A DNA stretch of 64,000 nt from Tethya wilhelma. Taxonomy: Eukaryota > Porifera > Demospongiae > Tethyida > Tethyidae. The stretch spans positions 695,709 through 759,708 of the forward strand of contig CAXIPT010000003.1 in the NCBI GenBank assembly GCA_964030475.1. Direction: 5' to 3'. How positions within the stretch are numbered: the stretch's first letter is position 1; each line of letters opens with the position of its first letter. This document shows, piece after piece, positions 53,123 to 61,571 of this stretch. A program made the position numbers and the translations under genes. The notes under the pieces are model-generated. The model was given only the letters and a program-made list of their open reading frames with translations, searched no databases and was not told the DNA's origin.

Positions 53123-54179
53123 ATAGATAATATATTACACACCCGGGATTGGCAACTGAATAAATTAATATCATTAGCGCGTCCACTCCGACGAACTTCC
53201 GGTTTCCTTTGAAAAAAAGCGCGCGCGTTTAGCAGCTGGCAGCTGCTGTGTAGTACTATGCAAACTCAGTGGTACTTGAGACAAAGTGTTTTTACCACAA
53301 ATTGGCTGTTGCAGGAAGTGATAAATGTTCCACTGTACATTGTAACATTTGTAATTGCAGCTGTTGTATCATTCTAAATATCCTATTTATTCAGTGTTGC
53401 TTTTAAATAGGTTCAATCTCAAATACAAGCATGGTACAACACATCGCAGTGTGTATGCACATAATGATATTGAACTTCTTCAAGTTCGGAATGACATGAT
53501 TGGAGACAGTGGTTGTAGAATCATTTTTTTGATTGGTTCTGAGTCGGCAGCCAAATGTGCACTTTCTGTCACAAAGCAAACACAAAGTCAGTGGTTGATG
53601 AGAAGTTACATGCCATGGATGAGGTACTGACACCACATGTCATTAGCTTGGAACAGAGATCATTAACTGTTAGAGTATTATTCCTTGTGTATGCTGAGAG
53701 TGGCAAAGACACAGTCAGTTTCAGGGGAGTTTACAGCTGGCAGCCCGAAGATGATAGTACCTCAGCGGCATGATACCTAAACACAAATAATATTACTATC
53801 ATCATTCATTGTAGTACACAACACCTCTGTATGTAGTAGCAGACAGCATACCTTAAACCATGCAATATGCATACAGCATTGCTACGGAATATTAAACAAC
53901 CATAAGGGAGTATATGGCACATTATATGATACTATACACTGCTTTTACTGTACTTTCACTGTACTTTTACTGTACTGTTGTAAATGCTGTCTCATAAATG
54001 TCTCCCTCATGCAAAACTTCATTATCTTGGGATACTAAAATGAAAAAAATAATGTTAAAAGCTTGATGGACTGAATAGATAGACCCCCCACAAAAAATCA
54101 TACTTCCATAGCAACTGTTACCAGGTATAATGGAGCATTAACTTGCTTTTCTTAAGTACTGTAAAATACTGCTTCATGA
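53123..54179. other. Unassigned region with a CG-rich patch and short frames
   Basis: The patch at about 53175-53235 (GACGAACTTCCGG, AGCGCGCGCG) is CG-rich against an AT-rich background. Frames at 53355-53630 and 53555-53773 (the latter beginning MCTFCHKANTKSVVDEK) overlap in different frames. I do not recognise them; an exon of an unrelated gene or a retroposed fragment is possible. Confidence 0.35.
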
Positions 54180-54180
54180 N
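54180..54180. other. Single N, probable contig join
   Basis: Receptor coding sequence begins in mid-TM3 immediately to the right, and unrelated non-coding sequence lies on the left. Confidence 0.85.
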
Positions 54181-54832
54181 CACTCTGATACTGGCTACTG
54201 TCTGTGTCAAAACATGGCGGCTCTATAATATCTTCATAAGTCAAGACACCATGAGAAAGAGCAAGCGATTCTTAAAAGATCCTGTGATGGCTTTAATCAT
54301 TGGATGTATTTTCTTTGTAGAGCTGCTAGTCAACATCATCTGGATGGCCATTGCTCCACTAAAGGCTAAATACAGCAGACACCTTGTTAAATCAATTAGT
54401 GAGTCTCTACCAACTGAATTCACTGATATCTCTTGCCATTCTGACTGGACCCTTCGTAGGTTTACAGCTCTCATCATTATCTGCATCATCTACAAGGGAT
54501 TTATTCTCTTCATGTCTCTAGTATTTGCGATTCTCAGCCGCAATATAATTCACAAGAAGGAGTTTGAGACAAAGTATACTATCATCCTTGTCTACCTGCT
54601 ATCCATCCTTATTTATATTGGAGGCCTAGTATATTTTATACTTGTGCTAGAGAGTGCAAGTGCTACAGCAGACTTTCTGGTTGTAATCTCTTCTCTCATC
54701 CTAACAGTGTACATTTGTCTGGCTGTTTTGTTTATACCTTCATTGAGACCAATAATTAGAGAGAAATATCAAATACATCTCTATTCACTAATAAAGAGCA
54801 GAGTGACTGAAAAAGCTATGTACTTAATATAG
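54181..54832 (+). CDS. GABA-B receptor-like class C GPCR (receptor 14, subfamily A), 5' part missing
   Basis: About 217 codons from TLILATVCVKTWRLYNIF (TM3) to the stop are present, covering TM3-TM7 and the tail. The upstream ATG frame through the N is artificial. Two small insertions set it apart: ALIIICIIYKGF in TM5, and RNIIHKKEFE in intracellular loop 3 with an extra Ile. TM6 is also changed (LLSILIYIGGLVYFILV). The tail SLIKSRVTEKAMYLI shares SRVTEK with receptor 1. Its 3' flank also resembles that of receptor 1, so it is the counterpart of receptor 1 in a second convergent pair. The missing ectodomain may simply be beyond the gap. Confidence 0.88.
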
Positions 54833-55277
54833 AGATGTATACATGGGTTAGGGTGGAACTTAACGTGATGCTAGCTAAAAAATAGAACAGTTGTATCATT
54901 CAAAAATAGCGCCATCTCTTTTTGTCTAGTCAGTAACTATATTTTATGCTGTGCTGTTATTATTGCTTGTTTGGGTGTACATTAAAATTTAGTGTTACAC
55001 CATATTTGCATTTGAAGAACTATATAATTATATACAATTATAAAACAAAACAAAACGGCATGCATCTCTTCAGTCATGCAATGCTGTGACAACAGAAGTG
55101 ACTCTTTATATATAGGTCACATACATCGATGGTTACTAGACTTAACACATAATTTATATGTATACTGTTATTATAGAATGCCATTGGTACACATTATATT
55201 ATTTGTCAGGAACTGTCACAGTGGTAATTTTAAGCGTTGTGGCAGTATTACTACTGAAATGAAGGCACCAAGGTGCA

Positions 55278-55897
55278 TAACCCTTGGTGCGTACATATAA
55301 TAATTATTATACTGAATCTTATAAGTATTTTGATGGTATTTGATATATTATAGCAGTTTATTATAGTCTAATATTATATTGTCTGTATAATGTAGTTGGA
55401 TGAGTGTGTATCAATAAGCAGGTCTGCAGCTATGCTATGGGACTCGCTCAGGCTCACCCCTCATGCTTGCCCCAAAATTTAACAGGATGAATGGGTGTGG
55501 CCTCGAAGCTTAGCTCAGATAGGCTGAAAAGCCTCAGATTTCAGAAACTATAGGCTTTTGTTGCTTTGTCAGTAGCTAAGCTTCTACTGTCTATGCTATG
55601 AAGCTCGCTCAGGCTCGTCCCCCAAAATTATGGGTGTGGCCTCGAAGCTTAGCGCTCAAAGAGGCTGAGAAGCTTCATATCTCAGGAACTACAGGCTTTT
55701 GTTGAATTCTTTGTGTACTTTTTTTTAGATAATCTCGATTTTTTTACCTTGGTATGCCGCTTTTGAAGACTGGAGCTGCCGTTCTTGAGATATAGTTGGA
55801 ACACACACACACACACACACACACTGACACACACACACACACACACACAGACAACACGACTACCATAACCCCTGCTGCGCATGCGCACCAAGGGTTA
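55278..55897. repeat. Region bounded by inverted TAACCCTTGGTGCG, containing a direct repeat
   Basis: TAACCCTTGGTGCG at 55278 is inverted as CGCACCAAGGGTTA at 55884-55897. Between them two copies of a 115-base unit (GAC/AGCTCGCTCAGGCTC... GGTGTGGCCTCGAAGCTTAG ... AGGCTTTTGTTG) occur at 55443 and 55602, followed by a CA microsatellite at 55801-55851. It could be a composite non-autonomous transposon. Confidence 0.45.
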
Positions 55898-56301
55898 ACA
55901 AGGTTAACATCCTTACACATGTATCAGAAAAACATGTATACAAATGCTCTATCATACAATTGTTGCAATTACTATGCATGCTTGTCAAGAAGCACTTTGT
56001 GAGATTTAACAGAAGAGAAATGAGACTGCACAGTCGCTAAGAAACTGCATACCATTGGATGGATTTTCATAGACATAACAACAATGTTAGAAAAATTTCC
56101 ATTCTTAATTTGTGTGGGATTCGACCGGAGCAAATTGAGCCATTAAAATTAGTAGTAATTACCGGAGTAATTACTACAGCATGCAACATTAGGTACAAAG
56201 TAATACATTCCATGTAGTCCAGAAACCTCTGAAAGCATGATATATCAAAGGCACATAAGCACTGTACTAAAAATATCAAACATGAACAGAAACTTTACAA
56301 T

Positions 56302-56554
56302 TTAAAGCAACTGTATCACTCACTATAAAGCCTTGTTTTGTTACCAAAAAAAAAATTGCATGACATTATGTGACGATTTTTGTTGACAAACACGCTATAC
56401 ATGTACATACACGGAGCTATATCCAAACGTGCAACCCAGATTATGCTAGAAACTAAACAAAAGATGCAACAAAAGGTCATAGAATGTCATAAAACGTCAC
56501 ACATTTTATTGTTGGTAACAAAATAGCAGGTATATAGTGACACAGTTCCTTTAA
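56302..56554. mobile_element. TTAA-flanked MITE, about 253 bp
   Basis: The left end TTAAAGCAACTGTATCACT and the reverse complement of the right end (TTAAAGGAACTGTGTCACT) match at most positions. Further in, GTTTTGTTACCAA is mirrored by TTGGTAACAAAA. The TTAA borders suggest a piggyBac-like insertion. It is non-coding. Confidence 0.7.
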
Positions 56555-57475
56555 GTATGCTTATATGCATAAAGAGCAACTTGTAATAACAGCTGACCAC
56601 ATATATAGTTATCATTGTACAAGTAGTAACAAATAGGCAGTACACTGAGCAACTTTTACAAGCAGGTTTGCAAATTGCTGGGGCTCATAAAATGGGGATT
56701 TTTATTTTTAACGACTATATATATACTGATACAGATCCTCAGTTTAATTTTAGAGGATTGACAGAAGAAAAAATGAGACTGCAGAGTTGCTAAGAGACGG
56801 CACATCATGGTACTTCCATGAAGATAGGAAAAGTGTTTAAAAACAACTATTATTTAATTTTAAGTTATATGGGGGTTGGCCCTAGTAATTTAATTGAGCC
56901 ATTAAATAATTTCCGGAGCAATTATATTACAGTACACAACATTAGACAAAAAGAAATACATTTCATCTGTCTGAAACAGCTTAATATAATAATATTAATT
57001 TTGTCATTATTTGTATAGTGTGTGGGTGCAATGCAGCATGGATACAAATCACAGATAAATTTAATTGAAATAATAAAATAATAAAAAATAAAATTATATA
57101 GATCAACACGGAAGTTATCTATATACTACAGCGGAGCTGGGCAGTGACTAGTTGAAATCTTCACTCACAACCTATAGCTAGTATGCAGAGTACAGTTTAG
57201 TTTCGTTCTACCTTTCATTATTATAATACATAATAACTATATCAAACATACATAGCTGAGCTATATAACCTTTCGCGTATAGATTTGATACAAAGCAAAG
57301 ACAATGAGTGTGATGCAAAAGCATGTTATGTTAGGCTACACACAGGACCAAAAAACTTCTAATTTTAGAGACTATATAATAATTATATATATATACTGAT
57401 ATAAATCGGGTTAAATAAGACAAACTTTAAGTTAACTCTTTGTGCATAGTGCTCTTAATTTTCATACTCTGCAGC

Positions 57476-57649
57476 TAGCCTCATCACCAGACCCTCATAG
57501 CAATAATTGATTTATTATGGTGATATCCTTTACCAGACAGAATTTATCTAGCACACACTTTTGTGTGATATATACAAATTAAGAAAAGTCGTCAACATAA
57601 TAAATCCACACTAGCTATGCAGCATGCAGAGGGCCTGGGAATGAGGCTA
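57476..57649. mobile_element. TAGCCTCAT-end MITE, about 174 bp
   Basis: The left end TAGCCTCATCACCAGACCCTC is mirrored at the right by GAGGGCCTGGGAATGAGGCTA with few mismatches. A related copy is at 49413-49545, and end-like pieces occur at 11046 and 22155. It is non-coding. Confidence 0.65.
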
Positions 57650-58102
57650 CTCTACAGCAACAAGAGTTTGACAACTACGGAAATTTGCTGAACAGAGTTA
57701 CAGTATAATAATCATTGTCTAGTAACATTTTAATGATATACACAATAATAGTGACTCTTAATAGCTCACATTAAAGTGTACAGTTGCTTTGACACACACA
57801 TATATATATACTAACTATGAAGACTACATCTATAACAACAGATCATTGAACACTGATTTTATTTTACACTCAATAGTAGTCACATGTATTTATTACAAAA
57901 TTTATACAATATTTAAAAAATAGAAATTTGTTGGAAAAAGGACACCTTCAAAACAAAGTATAAAAATTAATTGTTATTATTTTAGTTACCAATTAATATT
58001 CATGAGATGTTAACTTGTGGTTAGCAATTTATAGTTCAAGACTTAAAGTTCATGATTTGTTTAGTGCTAAGGTTTTTTTTCAGTAAGTAACACACCAACG
58101 GT

Positions 58103-60397
58103 TTAATGTATTGTAGTTTTTTCACTCACTGTAGTTTGCATTGTAGAGTTCATTGTCGACTGTTGTGTTCGATATTTCTCTCCAATTATGGGTCGCAATG
58201 GTGGAAGGAACAAGACAGCCAGACAGATGTACACTGATAGGATGAGAACAGAGATTAAAATCAGAAATTGTGCAGAAGCACCAACACTCTCTAATACCAC
58301 TATCAGATACACTGGACTTCCAATGGCAAAGAGAATTGATAGCAGGTAGACAAGGGCTATAATATTATTCGTCTCAAACTCCTTAAGTTGGATATTCCGA
58401 CTGAGGATCGCAAAGACCAGAGACAGGAAGAGAATAAGCCCCTTGTAGATGCTCAAAATAATAAGGAAAAGAAGAGTCCAATCAGAATGGCAAGAGGTAT
58501 CGATAAAAACTGTTGGTATGGAGTCATCACTTGAATCGACAAAATACCTCGTGTATTTAGCTTTACGTGGAGCTGTGGCCATCCAGATGATGTTGACTAG
58601 CAGCTCTGCAAAGAAGATACAGCCAATGATTAGAGCCATCACTTGATCTTTTATGAGCATTTTGTTTCGTCGACTCGTACTTTCATTTGTGAAGATATTA
58701 TAGAGCCGCCATGTTTTGACACAGACAGTAGCCAGTATCAGAGTGAGTCCAAGGTTAGAAAAGACAGGAAATAAGTTGCACAAGTTTGTATGTGCTTTCA
58801 AAGTAAGTGTTAAAGTTTCTCCCGCAGTATGTAGCACAATGCCCAGTATCACTAGGTAGCATCCTAGAAATATGATGTGGTTTAGTTTGTGACTTGAAGC
58901 TTTTATCGACTTGTGGTTTCGATAGACTACATTGATAATGTGAGTCAGTATTGTTAGCAACAGAGCAATCACAGTCAGTATCAGATATGGTACAGCTATG
59001 CCAAGACTTAAACGGTTGTATTCAAATTTAAGATTGTAGTCATCAAAAGACACATTGTTGTCGAGCTGAAGTTCTCCAAATGTATAGTTTCCAATAGATT
59101 CGGCCGAACCATTACTGTTGTATTGAAACAAGTTAAAACTTTCATTCTGAGGATAACGAATGGTACGGTCAAACTTGACAGATCCTACTGTTCCATCGAA
59201 TTCCACATCCATAAGGTTGCTTCCAATAATTTGGGTGATTTCTCTTTGTCTAGGAAGATCTTTCTCTGAGAATGTTATGTTTCTTTTTTCCAATTCATTA
59301 AGAGAGCTGTTCAGTGCAAGTGCAAGTGCCCATGTGGCATCATATGCTAGTAGCCCAAATGCATTAGGCTCAGAATCAACACCATAAAAGCTTGAATACA
59401 ATCCTGCTATAGTAAAGTATTCATCTACAAGTTGGCTTAAGTTTAATCCTGATATGGTAGTCATGCTTAAATCTGGAAAGTGAGGTATTTCATAAAAATA
59501 CAAGCTTCCTTCAATTGCTGCATGGAGGTCTTCAGCAGAACAGTGATAGGTCTTACCATTGTAATCAAATGTCTCCTCATAAAATTGCTCATCTGGATAA
59601 GACTCAAATATCCACTGGTAGTCAGGATAGGTCATGTTTAGATGGTAGGCTAAACAGAAGAACCTACAGTGAAGGAGTGGCTCAGTTACAATGACAAAGA
59701 CTACGTTGACATAAGAATCACGAATTACATCAAGAGGAATCAGGTCAAAGCTTAGTTCCAATGATAATACTAGCTCATGTTCAGTGCTGTGGTTGATTCT
59801 CTCTTGTAGACGTTCAAAGCTTTTGCCATTGCTGTTGTAAAGTACTGCCACACGCTTCCAATTGTTCTCCACCATGAGTTCAAAGTACAGGTCATCCAGA
59901 TAGAAATTTTCTTCAAAGATGCCTAAAGCATTTGGGTAGTTGCGAAGATTTGGGTCGTCAAAAAAAGGAAGGCTTATCATTGCTGCTCTTTCATTGGTTG
60001 TCAGTTTAGCTACTGATACAGAAGAATCCGGACACAGTGGTCCAATAATACCAGCAATTGGAACAGTTCTTGAGTAGATATAGTGAGCAAAACTGAACAA
60101 TGTTCGATCTTGGATAAAACAGCCACCTTCTCTTTGAATCAGCTCTAGTTTGTAGCCATCAAGGATGTCAATTCGATCATTGATCTGGAACGAAGCTAGA
60201 TAGGCAGCTGGTGCTATATCAAAGCCATCATCTAGTCCAAAAGGGTCTGAAATTGAAAAAGGGAGCATCAAAAGGACTGGGATAGTCTTGATCTCTGTTT
60301 CATTGCCCTGAGATGAGCACTGTCCACTGAATAGGCACACAACTCCCACCAAAAACAACAATGGTGATACAACTTGAGTCAGACTTGAAGAAGCCAT
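58103..60397 (-). CDS. GABA-B receptor-like class C GPCR (receptor 15, subfamily A), inverted copy of receptor 11
   Basis: A complete receptor of 764 residues from the ATG at 60397 (MASSSLTQVVSPLLFLVGVV). The ectodomain (REGGCFIQDR, GPLCPDSSVSVAKL, LAYDATWALALALN) and TM1-TM3 are identical in protein to receptor 11. From loop 2 onward there are scattered changes (NESTSRRNKMLIKD, IFFAELLVN, RKAKYTRYF, IGSPVYL), and the tail is QSTMNSTMQTTVSEKTTIH. Its 3' flank is clearly diverged from that of receptor 11 and instead resembles that of receptor 2. So the gene has two histories: a 5' part identical to receptor 11 and a 3' part that is an ordinary paralogue. Identity on the 5' side stops only at the N at 60728. 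Confidence 0.93.
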   Translation of the reverse strand: MASSSLTQVVSPLLFLVGVVCLFSGQCSSQGNETEIKTIPVLLMLPFSISDPFGLDDGFDIAPAAYLASFQINDRIDILDGYKLELIQREGGCFIQDRTLFSFAHYIYSRTVPIAGIIGPLCPDSSVSVAKLTTNERAAMISLPFFDDPNLRNYPNALGIFEENFYLDDLYFELMVENNWKRVAVLYNSNGKSFERLQERINHSTEHELVLSLELSFDLIPLDVIRDSYVNVVFVIVTEPLLHCRFFCLAYHLNMTYPDYQWIFESYPDEQFYEETFDYNGKTYHCSAEDLHAAIEGSLYFYEIPHFPDLSMTTISGLNLSQLVDEYFTIAGLYSSFYGVDSEPNAFGLLAYDATWALALALNSSLNELEKRNITFSEKDLPRQREITQIIGSNLMDVEFDGTVGSVKFDRTIRYPQNESFNLFQYNSNGSAESIGNYTFGELQLDNNVSFDDYNLKFEYNRLSLGIAVPYLILTVIALLLTILTHIINVVYRNHKSIKASSHKLNHIIFLGCYLVILGIVLHTAGETLTLTLKAHTNLCNLFPVFSNLGLTLILATVCVKTWRLYNIFTNESTSRRNKMLIKDQVMALIIGCIFFAELLVNIIWMATAPRKAKYTRYFVDSSDDSIPTVFIDTSCHSDWTLLFLIILSIYKGLILFLSLVFAILSRNIQLKEFETNNIIALVYLLSILFAIGSPVYLIVVLESVGASAQFLILISVLILSVYICLAVLFLPPLRPIIGEKYRTQQSTMNSTMQTTVSEKTTIH

Positions 60398-60727
60398 CTT
60401 CCACTGTATGAGGATGACTGAAAACAAAACTCTAAATTCACTTTCTTTATTTCCTCCAAATGACCTACAAAATGGGATCTTTTTCCTGTAATGTCAGCCA
60501 ATTCTGTAAGCTACACAATAAGATGACCTTTGTATCATGAATATTGTGTGGGATGACCTAATTCATAGTATGTCAGACCTCATTTGTAAATTCCTTAGAC
60601 ATCTGTTTTGTTTTTATAGTAGTACTACTACAGTAACTATCATGGTTACGGCATTCTCAAGCCTTGTTGTTTATATGCTTGAATAAATGAACCATGACCA
60701 TATACATCCCACTTTCTCAAGCTCGCA

Positions 60728-60728
60728 N
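60728..60728. other. Single N, probable contig join
   Basis: The left side is the 5' flank of receptor 15, identical to 41373 onward in reverse. The right side begins with 188 bases identical to the sequence ending at the 11554 N. Confidence 0.85.
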
Positions 60729-60955
60729 AATTATACAAATGTTGGAAGAGGACACCTTACAAACTAAGTCTAGTGAACAACATTCACGATAATATGTTTG
60801 TGGTTAGAAATTTATAGATGTCAGTCAATAAATTTTTGAAGAATTAACACTTTATCAGCTGTAAGCAGCACATCAATGATTTAATTCAATGTATTGTAGT
60901 TGTTTCACTCACCGCAGTTTGCAATGTAGAGTTTACTGTTGACTGCTGTGTGTGC
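60729..60955 (-). pseudogene. 3' UTR and tail codons of a receptor 2-like gene
   Basis: Minus-strand codons at 60886-60949 read TQQSTVNSTLQTAVSETTTIH and stop (TGA), the tail of receptors 2, 11 and 15. The 3' flank follows (TGTTGGAAGAGGACACCTTA). Upstream of the Thr-Gln-Gln the sequence turns into CACACA and then into the receptor D 3' flank type, so no receptor body is attached. Confidence 0.75.
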
Positions 60956-61571
60956 ATCACAAAGCTAAACACAAGGTTCTAGAAAATGTCATTACTTTTC
61001 AGAGAAAGGATGCTGAATCAAAAACCTCCTACATCTCCTAAACACAACACCAAAGTATATCACAAACACTAAAACATCAAGTGATTGACCTTGTTCTCCT
61101 TTCATAGTAGCAAATATGTTGTACCCATTCTGTTCCAAGTAGACCAACAAAGAAAGACTACATTCGACAGACGGAGTGTGCATTAAGTCATAATGTGTAG
61201 CTACATAATTATTTCCACCAAAGACAAATTTTTGCGAAGAATTTTCAACATTTTGCCATTTATTGTATAATTGTGGTTAAGTTTATGTAGGATTTGCATT
61301 TTCTTATAGTCTATATAAGAACACAGAATGCACATACAGTGGAATTAATATAGTATCATCAATTTTACATAATCATATTGAGAGTTCATTTTTTGACTTA
61401 TATATAGGAACAAAAATCAATACATTGATAAACTTTAACAGTAAAAGCAAAATAGTCAAAAGTTTCGGTCACAACTAAGAAAGCATAGACCATAATACTG
61501 AATCTCATTCTTTATTATATTATTTAATAGGTATACATGTGTATGCATAACATTAAAGGATACATGTACCT
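60956..61571. other. 3' flank of receptor 16
   Basis: The flank is paralogous in inverted orientation to 18803-19657 but lacks the MITE present there. The small frame at 60992-61183 is not supported. Confidence 0.6.

Larger units (their letters stand above)
54833..58102. other. 3.3-kb convergent intergenic region expanded by repeats
   Basis: Both ends resemble the 640-bp region between receptors 1 and 2: 57695-57800 matches about 2770-2880 and 57900-58100 matches about 3110-3300. The extra material includes a 55431-55550/55591-55706 direct repeat, a CA run, the TTAA element at 56302-56554, a diverged direct repeat (56010-56220 versus 56755-56980) and the element at 57476-57649. No gene is recognised. 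Confidence 0.6.
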
